Origin: Natronosalvus amylolyticus
GTDB taxonomy: Archaea; Halobacteriota; Halobacteria; Halobacteriales; Natrialbaceae
DNA: 64,000 bases
Assembly (NCBI RefSeq): GCF_024298845.1
Contig: NZ_CP101156.1
Span: forward strand, 3,348,001 to 3,412,000
Direction: 5' to 3'
Part shown: positions 43,619 through 53,040 of the stretch, one piece after another
Layout: each line of letters begins with the position of its first letter
How positions within the stretch are numbered: the first letter of the stretch is position 1
Program-made: the position numbers and the translations under genes
Notes under the pieces: generated by a model
What the model saw: the letters and a program-made list of their open reading frames with translations, nothing else
The model's database searches: none
What the model was told of the DNA's origin: nothing

Positions 43619-44770
43619 ATGGACTTTGCACTCTCCGACGAGCAACAACAGATCCGCGAAGAAGTGAAACGCTTCGCCGAAAACGAGGTCGAACCCGTCG
43701 CAACCGAGTACGACGTCGCCGAGGAGTACCCACACGAGGTCGTCCAGAAGGCCGCCGAGATGGGGCTGACCGGGCCATACATCCCGATGGAGTACGGTGG
43801 CGCTGGCTACTCGATTCTCGACACCGCGATCATCACCGAGGAGCTGTTCGCGGTCGACCCCGGTATCGCACTCTCGATCGTCGCCACTTCCTTTGGCTGT
43901 GAGGCGATCATGAACTTCGGGACCGAAGAACAGAAAGAGCAGTACCTCGAGCCAGTCGCCCTCGGTGAGGCGATTTCGGGTGCCGCAATTTCGGAACCGG
44001 ACACCGGTTCTGACGTCTCCTCGGTGTCGACCCACGCCGAAAAAGACGGCGACGAGTGGATCCTCAACGGCAACAAGATGTGGATCACCAACGGCACCGT
44101 CGCCGACTTCCTCGTCGTCCTCACGAAAACCAACCCGGACGCCGAGGGTCGCTACAACGGCTTCAGCCAGTTCATCGTCGAGACCGACTGGGACGGCGTT
44201 TCCACCGAGAAGATCACGGGCAAACTCGGCATCCGAGCGTCGGACACCGCCGAAGTCATCTTCGACGACGTACGCGTGCCCGAGGAGAACCTCGTCGGGA
44301 CGCGTGACGCCGCGTTCCTCCAGCAGATGCAGTTCTTCGACGAGACTCGTACGGCCGTCGCCGCTCAGGGCGTCGGTATCGCGAAAGGGGCCACCGAGGC
44401 CGCACTCGAGTACGCGCAGGACCGCGAGCAGTTCGGCAAGCCGATCAGCGAGTTCCAGGCCATCCAGCACAAACTCGCCGACATGGCGACCAAGACCGAG
44501 GCCGCCCGCAACCTGACGTACAAGGCTGCCTGGAAGGTCGATCAGGGCGAGGACATCACCCAACTCGCCTCGATGGCCAAGGAGTACGCCTCCCGCATCG
44601 CCGTCGATGTCGCCGACGAGGCCGTCCAGATCCACGGCGGCGCTGGCTACGTCAACGACTTCCCCGTCGAGCGGTTCTATCGCGACGCCAAGATCACCCA
44701 GATCTACGAGGGGACGACCGAGATTCAGAAGAACATCATCGCTCGCGAGATGCTCGGAAAAGGGTTCTAA
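43619..44770 (+). CDS. Acyl-CoA dehydrogenase
   Basis: This 383-residue flavoenzyme performs the first oxidation of beta-oxidation. Family motifs are intact: [28 protein letters not shown], the FAD/ETF region [15 protein letters not shown] and the catalytic glutamate in [17 protein letters not shown]. The start at 43619 follows TTTATCG by 27 bp, so most of the long open frame upstream is discarded. Electrons would pass to ETF, which is not in the window. An inverted repeat follows the stop. Confidence 0.93.
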   Translation: MDFALSDEQQQIREEVKRFAENEVEPVATEYDVAEEYPHEVVQKAAEMGLTGPYIPMEYGGAGYSILDTAIITEELFAVDPGIALSIVATSFGCEAIMNFGTEEQKEQYLEPVALGEAISGAAISEPDTGSDVSSVSTHAEKDGDEWILNGNKMWITNGTVADFLVVLTKTNPDAEGRYNGFSQFIVETDWDGVSTEKITGKLGIRASDTAEVIFDDVRVPEENLVGTRDAAFLQQMQFFDETRTAVAAQGVGIAKGATEAALEYAQDREQFGKPISEFQAIQHKLADMATKTEAARNLTYKAAWKVDQGEDITQLASMAKEYASRIAVDVADEAVQIHGGAGYVNDFPVERFYRDAKITQIYEGTTEIQKNIIAREMLGKGF

Positions 44771-45168
44771 AACCCACCTTTTATCTTGCGGTCTGCTGCG
44801 CTGACGGCTTCGCCGCACAGCACAGCGTCCCTCGATAAAACCTGTCTGGCAAGCACACGTGCTCGCTGACCATTGGCTCGCGACGCTCGCCAAGAGCCCA
44901 AAAGCACTCCTCTCCGTTCCGGACGTGCCGCGTCCTCCACGTCGGTCGCCAGTTCGCGAGCGTCGCTCGGGGTGGGTGGCTGGTCAACAGCCTCTTCCCC
45001 CGTGAATGTGCGCCTCTCGCTGTCGCTCGAGACGCACGCTCGGCCATCCGTGGACGAGTTCGTTTCTCGTTAGTTCTCGTTGATTCTCGTGGCTCGAGTC
45101 CGGTCGATGCGGCGCGGTTTCGCGAACGAGCCACCGTTCAACGAGCGGGACCTGAATCGGTGTCGTAA
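44771..45168. other. Non-coding region with inverted repeats
   Basis: This 398-bp gap between convergent genes has no believable gene. TTTTATC (44779) and GATAAAA (44834) bound a structured 62-bp stretch just after the acyl-CoA dehydrogenase stop. A larger inverted repeat runs from TGACCA (44867) to TGGTCA (44981), with inner CGACGCTCGC and GCGAGCGTCG. The remainder shows nothing I can name. Confidence 0.55.
44779..44840. terminator. Inverted repeat after acyl-CoA dehydrogenase gene
   Basis: Arms TTTTATC and GATAAAA flank a GC-rich core containing GGCTTCGCC. It starts 9 bp after the stop codon, and its T-rich left arm suits termination. Inference from position only. Confidence 0.4.
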
Positions 45169-46605
45169 CTACTCGGCCTGTAACGTCTCCCCATCGACGA
45201 CCCGGCCGGCGAACAGCACCGTCTCCGTCGGGCGATCGCGGATGTAAAACAGGAACGGGCGGTCGACAGTCAGTTCGACGTGGTCCATCGGACCGCTTTC
45301 GTCCATGACGACGGCCGTCGCTGCGGCGGCTTCAGTTCCCAGTTCGTCGACGGCCACGAAACTCTGGTGGACGATTTCGCTGATGAACAGACTGCTATCA
45401 CCATCGACCATTCCGGAGAAATCCGCGCCGCCGCCGAACGCACGCTCCATCCCCAGGTTCTCCATGATCTCGACAAGGCTGAACTTCGACTCGAGTTCGA
45501 ATTTTGGCATCGTGAGTTCGACCTCCGGCGTAGTCGTTTCCCCGAGCATGATTGCCAGTCGGTCGACGCTGAACGCGTCCTCGAAGGAGGCGAACTCGCC
45601 GGCCGCGGGAACGATGACGACCATGCTGGTGTCGTCGTTCGCGTAGGGAAGTTCGACGAGCTGGTGGCCGTCGATTTCGGCGTAGGGGACCTCGATCGAC
45701 TGGTGCATCATGTCGACGGTCGTCTCCTGGCCCTCGAGGCCGGTGAACGTCCCCGGCGACGTCTGGCTTTCGTCGAAGGGATACTTCCACATCGCGACGA
45801 AGTAGATAGCGTTGGTCAACACGAGTCGCGTCGTCGACCTGATCGAGTTTTCGGGGAGCAGGTCTTCGATGCGGTCTTCGGTCTGGGCTTCGACCCACTC
45901 GTTGATCTGCTGGCGAGCGTCCTCCGGTGACCCGACGAAATCTACGAGTTGCATCCCGGCCCCGTAATAGGCCTCGAGCAGGTCGAGGAAGTCCTGGTCG
46001 AAGCCGTAACCTTGCTGGCCCCAGGTCGTGTTGGCCGTCGATAGCTGGAAGGCGGGGCCGTCGTGGTCTTCACCGGTCGGGTCGTCCACTTCCTGTCCGT
46101 CCTCGTTTCGGCGGGCAAACTCGGCCTCGAGCGCGCCGAAGGCGGGGTGCAGGTCGTCTTGCCCGAGTTCGTACCGGAGCGCGGACGCCATCTCGTTCGC
46201 GGTTTCCCCCCGGGCACCGGCGTAGGTCATCGCCAGCGCCACGGAAACGCTGTACGGCGAACAAAAGATGTTTTGCTCGGGTGATTCCGCCCGAAGTTGC
46301 TCGAGCAGGTCGATCGAGAAGGCGACGTTCCCTCGGATCTGTTCGGCCAGTTTCGCTTCGTCGAGTTCGGGAGCAGTGACGAACTCGAGTTCCGGAAACA
46401 CCGGCGTCGGGTACGCCCCGAAGCCATCGGTGTCGTTGCCGTTGACGTCGCCGTTTCCATTCCCGTTCGTGTCACTATTACTGTCGTCCCCGCCAGCGCC
46501 GGTATCGTCGCCGTTTGCTGGTGAATCATCACTCTCGAGACAGCCGGCCATCCCGGCAAGGAGGGCACCGGTGCATGCGAGGAGTGTTCGTCGGTCGGCG
46601 GGCAT
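45169..46605 (-). CDS. Serpin-family lipoprotein (protease inhibitor)
   Basis: This 478-residue protein is a surface-anchored serpin. The leader RRTLLACTGALLAGMAGC ends in a lipobox, followed by an acidic Asp/Gly/Asn tether to about residue 65, then a complete serpin fold. Diagnostic segments are NIFCSPYSVSVALAMTYAGA, LVLTNAIYFVAMWKYPFD and RPFLFYIRDRPTETVLFAGRV. The reactive-loop hinge is DELGTEAAAATA, the small-residue pattern of inhibitory serpins; the scissile bond cannot be placed with certainty. It probably protects the surface against serine or cysteine proteases. The open frame extends 468 bp upstream but the signal peptide fixes the start. Confidence 0.9.
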   Translation of the reverse strand: MPADRRTLLACTGALLAGMAGCLESDDSPANGDDTGAGGDDSNSDTNGNGNGDVNGNDTDGFGAYPTPVFPELEFVTAPELDEAKLAEQIRGNVAFSIDLLEQLRAESPEQNIFCSPYSVSVALAMTYAGARGETANEMASALRYELGQDDLHPAFGALEAEFARRNEDGQEVDDPTGEDHDGPAFQLSTANTTWGQQGYGFDQDFLDLLEAYYGAGMQLVDFVGSPEDARQQINEWVEAQTEDRIEDLLPENSIRSTTRLVLTNAIYFVAMWKYPFDESQTSPGTFTGLEGQETTVDMMHQSIEVPYAEIDGHQLVELPYANDDTSMVVIVPAAGEFASFEDAFSVDRLAIMLGETTTPEVELTMPKFELESKFSLVEIMENLGMERAFGGGADFSGMVDGDSSLFISEIVHQSFVAVDELGTEAAAATAVVMDESGPMDHVELTVDRPFLFYIRDRPTETVLFAGRVVDGETLQAE

Positions 46606-46739
46606 AGTCCGACCAACTGCGCCGCGGTGTAAGTGTTTTCCCCAGCGTGAAAGAACCGTTTGACCTTGGCGGTGACCGTTCGCGAACTGGTGTCGCTCGA
46701 GCGAGAGTCCTTTTTGGCTGGACGACGTACGGCATACTA

Positions 46740-47486
46740 ATGCGAGAGTTCGTCTTCGCCCTCGAGTACGAACCCGGCACGAATCCGGTTGCCGACGTCC
46801 TCGAGGCACACGCAGGCACGCGGATTCGCTCGCTGTCCTATCACGTGACCCCCGACAGCCTGTGGCGGGTAGACCACGCAACCGGTTCGGCTGAGGCGCT
46901 CGAAGCGCTCGAGGCGGCCTACGCGGAACCCGCTTATTTTGCGGACTGTCTGGTCCGCGACGACTGTGGCGCGACCTGTGAGACGCAGGTGCTCGACCGC
47001 TCGAACGAGGAACTCGTGGTCTACACCTACTGGGATCGAACCGACGACTGTACGTCCGTTCCGCACCTGGCACTCGAGTATCTCGGGACGGGCTTGCTCT
47101 TCGAAACGTACCGCGAGGGTCGTCGGCATCGCTGGCGTATCATCCTCGACGACGATGCACCAGTGCGAGAATTTTTCGACGCGCTCGGGACCGAAGTCGG
47201 GGAGTGTACCGGTATCGAGATGTTGCGACTCGCCGATGTCGACCCCGAGCGGTCGCTCGAGCGCGCGAGCGTCGAACCGGATATCCCTCCCGAACAGCGC
47301 GATGCAGTGCGTGCGGCGGTCGAACACGGCTACTACGAGACGCCACGCGCCATCGAATTAGACGAACTGGCGGCCCGACTCGACATTCCTCGCTCCACGC
47401 TTTCCTATCGGCTGCGACGTGCGGAGGCCGCGATGGCGTCCTCGCTCGTGGCGGGTGACCGCGCTCGAGTCGAGCCGGAAATGTGA
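46740..47486 (+). CDS. Bat-type HTH regulator with a cysteine cluster
   Basis: This 248-residue regulator has the HTH_10 (bat) domain at its C-terminus (PPEQRDAVRAAVEHGYYETPRA, IPRSTLSYRLRRAEAAMA). The N-terminal sensor domain has cysteines C70, C76, C80 and C104 (ADCLVRDDCGATC; TDDCTSV). Such a cluster could bind metal. The next gene is a zinc-type P1B ATPase, so it is a candidate metal-responsive regulator. TTTTTGG (46711-46717) gives a leaderless start at 46740. The upstream serpin gene is divergent. Confidence 0.82.
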   Translation: MREFVFALEYEPGTNPVADVLEAHAGTRIRSLSYHVTPDSLWRVDHATGSAEALEALEAAYAEPAYFADCLVRDDCGATCETQVLDRSNEELVVYTYWDRTDDCTSVPHLALEYLGTGLLFETYREGRRHRWRIILDDDAPVREFFDALGTEVGECTGIEMLRLADVDPERSLERASVEPDIPPEQRDAVRAAVEHGYYETPRAIELDELAARLDIPRSTLSYRLRRAEAAMASSLVAGDRARVEPEM

Positions 47487-47520
47487 CTCGGGACGGATCC
47501 ACTTCGTCTTTCCCCAGCCT

Positions 47521-47606
47521 TAGTGGCTTGCCAAACGTCGACCGATGCCTGAAACCGGACGACTGTAATCGGTTTCTCGAATCTGTTCAGGTTTGGGAAG
47601 CCACTA
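47521..47606. repeat. Palindromic repeat family D, copy 2
   Basis: This 86-bp inverted repeat has ends TAGTGGCTT and AAGCCACTA and second arms GCCAAAC/GTTTGGG. It matches the element ending at 9916. It lies between the regulator stop and the ATPase promoter, and its right end is one base from the palindromic operator candidate. Confidence 0.75.
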
Positions 47607-47607
47607 G

Positions 47608-47627
47608 TTGGCGTGCGCCAAATAAGG
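47608..47627 (+). promoter_or_regulatory. Palindromic operator candidate overlapping TATA box of the metal ATPase
   Basis: TTGGCGTGCGCCAA is a perfect 14-bp palindrome (47608-47621). It runs directly into the TATA-like AAATAAGG (47620-47627), about 35 bp before the ATG at 47659. A protein bound here would block or recruit the basal factors. The bat-type regulator upstream is the natural candidate. Confidence 0.55.
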
Positions 47628-47658
47628 CGTATGCCGGTCGCGAGGCTAGACGAAACTG

Positions 47659-50301
47659 ATGACTGAGAGGAGACGGAGCGACGGGGACGCGACGGTCGAG
47701 TTTCGCGTTCCGGAGATGGACTGTTCCTCGTGTGCGACGAAAATCGAACGTGGTCTCGAGGGCGTTGACGGCATCTACACTATCGATCCGGCCGTCGCAT
47801 CGGGCCGGTTACACATCGAGTACGACCCGACGCGAACGGACGCAGAGACCTTGCGCGAACGGGTGACGGAAACCGGCTACACGGTTACCGGCCTCGAAGG
47901 TGCCGGCGGTGACACCGAACGGACGAGAGCGTTTTCGGTTCCTGGGATGGACTGTTCGTCCTGTGCCAGCAAGGTCGAGGGGGCGCTCGAGGGACTCGAG
48001 GAACCCACACTCGAGTCGATCGAAACGCTGCCGGCGACCGGGCGGGTGACGGTCACGGTTGCACCGACCGACGCCCCGGCCGGTGACGCTACTGGCGGCG
48101 ATTCGGTGGACGGTGCCTGGGATCGGGTCGACGAACGGATCGTCTCGGCTATCGAGGGCGCTGGCTACGAGGCGCGGACGCTCTCGAGTACCGGAGATGA
48201 ATCGGGGCTCGAGCCCGCGGACCCGATCTGGCGCACCCAACGGGCTATCGGCACCGTGATAGGCGGCGCGCTGGTGGTCGTCGGGATGGTACTGGCGTTC
48301 GTCGCCACCGACGCGAACACCCAGTTGTTTACCCTGGTCGGTCGCGAGTACGCCCTCTCACACGTCCTGTTTATTATCGCGGCAGCGGTTGCCGGGGTGC
48401 CGATACTCCGGAATGGCTACTACTCGCTGCGGGCACACAGCCTCGATATCGACTTTCTGATGAGCGTCGGGATTCTCGCGAGCGTGGCCGCCCACCACCC
48501 CTTCGAGGGCGCGATGTTGGCCGTGTTGTTCAGCGTCGCCGAACTCCTCGAGCGCTTTTCGATGGACCGGGCGCGAAACTCTCTGCGGGAACTCATGGAG
48601 CTCTCGCCGGATACCGCGACGATCAAAGCCGAGGACGGGGCCGAGACGACGATTCCAGCGTCGGCGCTCGAGCCGGGTGACCTCGTCGTCGTTCGCCCGG
48701 GCGAGAAGATTCCGGCCGACGGCGTGGTTCAGACCGGGGCCAGCGCCGTCGACCAGTCGCCGATCACGGGCGAAAGCGTTCCCGTCGACCGAGCCGCCGG
48801 TGACGAGGTCTTCGCCGGAACTATCGCCGAGTCGGGCTACCTCGAGATCGAAGTGACGAGCGAAGCCGGTGAGTCGACGCTCGCTCGAATCGTGGACTTG
48901 GTGGCCGACGCCGAACGCGAACGGACGAAACGCGAGCAGTTCGTCGACCGCTTTGCGAGTATCTACACGCCTATCGTCGTCGTGCTCGCCGTAGCGCTCG
49001 CCATTGGCCCGCCGCTACTTGTCGGTGCGAACTGGAACACCTGGTTCCTCCGCGGATTGACGCTGCTGGTAATCGCCTGTCCCTGTGCGTTCGTCATCTC
49101 GACGCCCGTGAGCGTCGTCTCGGGGATCACGAGTGCGGCGAAAAACGGCGTTCTGATCAAAGGAGGCCGCCACCTCGAGGCGGTCGGCGAGAGCGACGTG
49201 CTCGCGGTGGACAAGACGGGGACGCTGACGACGGGCGACCTCGCGGTGACCGACATCGTGGCCCTCGAGGGGACCAGCGAGGAGGCCGTGCTGGCAACAG
49301 CCGGCGTGCTCGAGAAACGGAGCGAACATCCGATCGGTGCGGCGATTGCCGAGCACGCAGATGAGGCGATAGAAGACGTAGCGAATCCGGAGATACGGAA
49401 CTTCGAAGCCCTCGCCGGACGTGGCGTGCGCGGCGAAATCGGCGGCCAGACTCACTACGTGGGGAAACCCGACCTCTTCGACGACCTGGGGCTCGACCTC
49501 GAGCATACGCACGTCAGGACCGATGGCGGGGTCGATTCCGTCGAGTCGAGGCCGGACTGTTCGCGGCAGGATTGCCTCGATCTTCTCCAACAGGTCGTTC
49601 CGACACTCGAGGCGGAGGGCAAGACGGTCGTTCTCGTCGGCACGGACGACACCCTCCTCGGCGTCATCGCCGTGGCCGACCGCGTTCGGCCCAACGCCGC
49701 GTGGGCCGTCTCCCAGCTACAGGCCCAGGGAGTGCGCGTCGTCATGCTCACCGGCGACAACGAGGGAACTGCCCGGGCTATCGCCGAAGAGGTCGGCATC
49801 GAGGAGTACCACGCCGAGTTGCTCCCCGAGGAGAAACTCGAGGCAATTCGCGACCTCGAGGGGCGAGCCGATACGGAAGCGGACACGGGCCGAAAGGTGG
49901 GTGAACGGGCTGATAGCGAGGGTTCGAGACGACACACCGTCGCCATGGTTGGGGACGGTATCAACGACGCGCCGGCGCTGGCGACGGCCTCCGTCGGCAT
50001 CGCGATGGGGGCCGCCGGAACGGACACGGCACTCGAGACGGCTGACGTCGCGCTTATGGGGGACGATCTGACCCGTCTTCCCTACCTGTACCGACTTTCG
50101 GGGACGGCAAACGGCGTCATCCGCCAGAATATCGGCTCGAGTCTCGCCGTCAAGGCACTGCTCGCAGCGGGTGCGCCCTTCGGGGTCGTCACCGTCATCC
50201 ACGCGGTGGTCATCGGCGACATGGGGATGAGCCTCGCGGTCACCGGCAACGCGATGCGGTTGTCGGGTATCGAACCGGAGACGCCCGAAGACGAGGCGTG
50301 A
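47659..50301 (+). CDS. Zinc/cadmium-type P1B ATPase with two heavy-metal domains
   Basis: This 880-residue exporter has two N-terminal metal-binding domains, each with MDCSSC (near residues 19-24 and 98-103). About eight helices follow, with the ion-site motif CPC (C474-C476), the phosphorylation site DKTGT (D518), HP motif EHPIG and GDGINDAP. K832 in the seventh helix and D854 in GDMGMSL of the eighth match ZntA rather than CopA, so Zn2+, Cd2+ or Pb2+ export is expected. A local insert with CSRQDC sits in the nucleotide domain. Confidence 0.9.
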   Translation: MTERRRSDGDATVEFRVPEMDCSSCATKIERGLEGVDGIYTIDPAVASGRLHIEYDPTRTDAETLRERVTETGYTVTGLEGAGGDTERTRAFSVPGMDCSSCASKVEGALEGLEEPTLESIETLPATGRVTVTVAPTDAPAGDATGGDSVDGAWDRVDERIVSAIEGAGYEARTLSSTGDESGLEPADPIWRTQRAIGTVIGGALVVVGMVLAFVATDANTQLFTLVGREYALSHVLFIIAAAVAGVPILRNGYYSLRAHSLDIDFLMSVGILASVAAHHPFEGAMLAVLFSVAELLERFSMDRARNSLRELMELSPDTATIKAEDGAETTIPASALEPGDLVVVRPGEKIPADGVVQTGASAVDQSPITGESVPVDRAAGDEVFAGTIAESGYLEIEVTSEAGESTLARIVDLVADAERERTKREQFVDRFASIYTPIVVVLAVALAIGPPLLVGANWNTWFLRGLTLLVIACPCAFVISTPVSVVSGITSAAKNGVLIKGGRHLEAVGESDVLAVDKTGTLTTGDLAVTDIVALEGTSEEAVLATAGVLEKRSEHPIGAAIAEHADEAIEDVANPEIRNFEALAGRGVRGEIGGQTHYVGKPDLFDDLGLDLEHTHVRTDGGVDSVESRPDCSRQDCLDLLQQVVPTLEAEGKTVVLVGTDDTLLGVIAVADRVRPNAAWAVSQLQAQGVRVVMLTGDNEGTARAIAEEVGIEEYHAELLPEEKLEAIRDLEGRADTEADTGRKVGERADSEGSRRHTVAMVGDGINDAPALATASVGIAMGAAGTDTALETADVALMGDDLTRLPYLYRLSGTANGVIRQNIGSSLAVKALLAAGAPFGVVTVIHAVVIGDMGMSLAVTGNAMRLSGIEPETPEDEA

Positions 50302-50307
50302 TCCGGA

Positions 50308-50835
50308 CTAGTCAACGACCGCGTTTTTCAGCGTCTCGAGTCCCGGTTTCCCGTCGCGCCACCACAGGCCGATGCCGGCCACGAAAATCACCGCCTCGAG
50401 CCAGAGCGTCGTGACCTCGACACCGCCGACGGTTCCGAGTGGTTTCACGCCAGTGTATGCTGGCATCTCAGTGACTGGCCAGAGGAGAAATCCCAGTTCG
50501 TCGATATCACCGGAGAGGACGTGCCACGGCACGTCGGCCGCGATGTGAGAAGTGTAGCCGATGACGAACGCCATCGCCAGTGGGCGGCGATCACATCGTG
50601 TGGCGATCAGCCAGACGATAGTCATCACGATAGCGGCGGTGAACAGCGAGTGGCCGACGGTCCGTCCGACGTCGACGATTCCCGCTGCGGCGAGGGGTTT
50701 GTCCAGCAGATCCGGCAGGCCTGCACCGACGAGGACGACGAGGACTGGAACGCCACTGGGCCGCTCACCACGACGCCAACGAGTGTAGGCCGCATAACAG
50801 AGGTAGCCAACCGAGAGGTGAACGATCGGTTGCAC
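50308..50835 (-). CDS. DUF457/YdjM-like membrane-bound hydrolase
   Basis: This integral membrane protein of about 175 residues has four to five helices and histidine-rich motifs HLSVGY, GHSLFTAA and SHIAADVPWH. These are typical of the YdjM/LexA-binding membrane-hydrolase family with predicted metal-dependent activity. Function is unknown. A GTG at 50847 is also in frame. I prefer the GTG at 50835 because TTTTTA (50861-50866) lies 27 bp before it. It converges closely on the metal ATPase, with only 6 bp between stops. Confidence 0.75.
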   Translation of the reverse strand: MQPIVHLSVGYLCYAAYTRWRRGERPSGVPVLVVLVGAGLPDLLDKPLAAAGIVDVGRTVGHSLFTAAIVMTIVWLIATRCDRRPLAMAFVIGYTSHIAADVPWHVLSGDIDELGFLLWPVTEMPAYTGVKPLGTVGGVEVTTLWLEAVIFVAGIGLWWRDGKPGLETLKNAVVD

Positions 50836-51028
50836 GCACGGGTACACTCGACCGTCGAGTAAAAATGTGGTGGGCTGTGACGTGCCTCGGGTTCAAGCCC
50901 CGTGGCATTCGGCTTGTAATTCTGTAAACGTGACTCAGCGATCGTTTGATGGGTTTTCGGCCGTTTTGCCGACAGCCCTTCCTCGTTTGGCGTCTACGGT
51001 AAATAGCTACGGAGCCTTTCTCAATTTG

Positions 51029-52960
51029 ATGACAGAAACCTCCTCCAGTGGCGACCGACCGGCGGGTTCGACGCTCGGCGACGGCGATCCGATACTCGAT
51101 TCGCTGGTGCCCGATTTCAACGACGAGCGACCGCTCGAGTTGCCCTACGACGTGGTTTCGACGCCCGTGTTAGTCATCGGAGCGGGGGCCGCCGGCGCTC
51201 GCGTGGCCATCGCCATCGCGGAGGCAGGACACACGCCGCTCGTGATCGGTAAGCGTGGGCACGGAGACGCACACACGACGTGGGCGGCCGGTGGCATCAA
51301 CGCCTCGCTCGGCTCGCTCGACTCCGAGGACGACTGGTCGATCCACGCCGCCGACACGCTGAACGAGGGGCACTTCCTGAACGACCCGGAAGCCGTCGAA
51401 CTGGTCGCCCAGGAGATGCCCGACCGGATCCGAGAACTCGAGCGGTGGGGGACACCGTTCGACCGGACGGACGACGGCAAAATCAACCAGCGGTACTTCG
51501 GTGCACAGTCGTACCGCCGAACCTGTTTCGTCGGCGACCGCACCGGCGAGGCGATGCTCTCGACGCTCATCGACAGAGCCCAGGCGCTCGATATTCCCTA
51601 TCGAGAGAACGTGATGATAACGCGATTGCTCTCGGATGGCGAACGGGTGTACGGCGCGGCCGGATTCGACATGGAAACGGGCCGAGGGCTACTGTTTCGG
51701 AGTAACCACGTCGTCCTCGCCGCGGGTGGCTTCTCGGCGCTCTACCATCGCCACTCATCGCGCGACGACGAGAACAACGGTGACGGACAGGCACTCGCCC
51801 TCGAGGCGGGTGCCCGACTGTTAGATCTGGAGTTCGTGCAGTTTCATCCCACCGGAATGGTCGGCGAGCGCTACGGCGAGGAGTGGGACGGGCGACTCGT
51901 GACGGAGGCAGTTCGGGGCGAAGGGGGTCGACTCTACAACGCGGACTGCTCCGTGAGGGATACGAACGAGGCGGGCGACGCGAACGGCGGTTCCCAGGCG
52001 TCGCAGTCGTCCGTCTGCGAGCGGTTCATGGAACGGTACTCACCGGATCAGATGGAACTCGACGCTCGAGACGTCGTCGCCAGAGCGATTGCCGAGGAGG
52101 TTCGCGACGGCCGAGGGACCGAACACGGCGGCGTCTACCTCGATATCTCCCACCGGGATCCGAACTACGTTCGGGACCGACTGCCGACGATGGTCGAACG
52201 GTTCGCGACCCTCGGCGTCGACATCACGAGTGAACCGATGGTGGTCGGTCCGACGGCTCACTACACCATGGGCGGCGTCGATATCGACTTCAAGACGGGT
52301 GAAACCGGCGTCGATGGGCTGTACGCCGTCGGAGAGACTGTCGCGGGCGTCCACGGCGCAAACCGTCTCGGGGGTAACTCGCTCGCGGAGACAGTCGCCA
52401 TCGCCAAACCCGTCGGCGAACGCATCGCTTTGCACCTCTCGAGCGCCGACGAGGATCCGGTGGTGACTCCCGGTCAACGGGCGCTTGCCGAACGGGAATT
52501 CCTCGCCCTCGAGACGCTCGCGGAAGCGGACGGCGAAGTCACGCCGAGAGCGCTACTCGAGGACATCGGCGACCTGCTCTGGAAACACGCCGGCATCATC
52601 CGCGATGGCGAGGGGATCCGGGAGGGGTTGGCGAAACTCGAGACGATCCGGGCACAAACGGCCAACCTCCTGGTCGATGGCGACCTGACCTCACGGTCGT
52701 TCGAGTACGCCGTCGACCTCTCGTTCAGCCTGACCGTTGCCGAAGCCCTGCTCCGGACGGCTCTCGAGCGAACCGAGTCCCGCGGCGCTCACTACCGGCG
52801 CGATCATCCCGAGACGCACTCGGACTGGCGCGTGAATCTCGTGGTGTCGGCGGACGAGTCCGGTCTTTCGATCCACAAACGAGGGATCGGAGAGCCGAGT
52901 GAACCGGTTCAGGCAGCCATCGACGAGGAGTACGAACTGGACTATCACCACCTCGAGTGA
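51029..52960 (+). CDS. SdhA/NadB-like FAD flavoprotein (fumarate reductase family)
   Basis: This 643-residue flavoprotein of the succinate dehydrogenase/fumarate reductase/L-aspartate oxidase family has the FAD motif VLVIGAGAAGARVAIAIAEAG. It also has the covalent-flavin-type segment HTTWAAGGINASLG, FVQFHPTGMVGERY, EAVRGEGGRLYN and HGANRLGGNSLAET. The C-terminal helical domain (LWKHAGIIRDGEGIREGL) is like SdhA. It has no iron-sulfur or anchor partner nearby, unlike the sdhCDBA set at 61 kb, so it may act with a distant partner or as a soluble oxidase. GGTAAATAGC supports the start at 51029. Confidence 0.82.
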   Translation: MTETSSSGDRPAGSTLGDGDPILDSLVPDFNDERPLELPYDVVSTPVLVIGAGAAGARVAIAIAEAGHTPLVIGKRGHGDAHTTWAAGGINASLGSLDSEDDWSIHAADTLNEGHFLNDPEAVELVAQEMPDRIRELERWGTPFDRTDDGKINQRYFGAQSYRRTCFVGDRTGEAMLSTLIDRAQALDIPYRENVMITRLLSDGERVYGAAGFDMETGRGLLFRSNHVVLAAGGFSALYHRHSSRDDENNGDGQALALEAGARLLDLEFVQFHPTGMVGERYGEEWDGRLVTEAVRGEGGRLYNADCSVRDTNEAGDANGGSQASQSSVCERFMERYSPDQMELDARDVVARAIAEEVRDGRGTEHGGVYLDISHRDPNYVRDRLPTMVERFATLGVDITSEPMVVGPTAHYTMGGVDIDFKTGETGVDGLYAVGETVAGVHGANRLGGNSLAETVAIAKPVGERIALHLSSADEDPVVTPGQRALAEREFLALETLAEADGEVTPRALLEDIGDLLWKHAGIIRDGEGIREGLAKLETIRAQTANLLVDGDLTSRSFEYAVDLSFSLTVAEALLRTALERTESRGAHYRRDHPETHSDWRVNLVVSADESGLSIHKRGIGEPSEPVQAAIDEEYELDYHHLE

Positions 52961-53040
52961 GGGCGTCCGTCTGAACTACTTCGACTTTCAAACCGAGCTT
53001 ATTTGATTATGAGAGCAAGTAACTCTGGAAAGTGAATTAA

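Noticed and set aside
46606-47073. Long N-terminal extension of the serpin
   Set aside because: It would overlap the divergent regulator gene and precede a perfect lipoprotein leader; its composition is arginine-rich and out of character.
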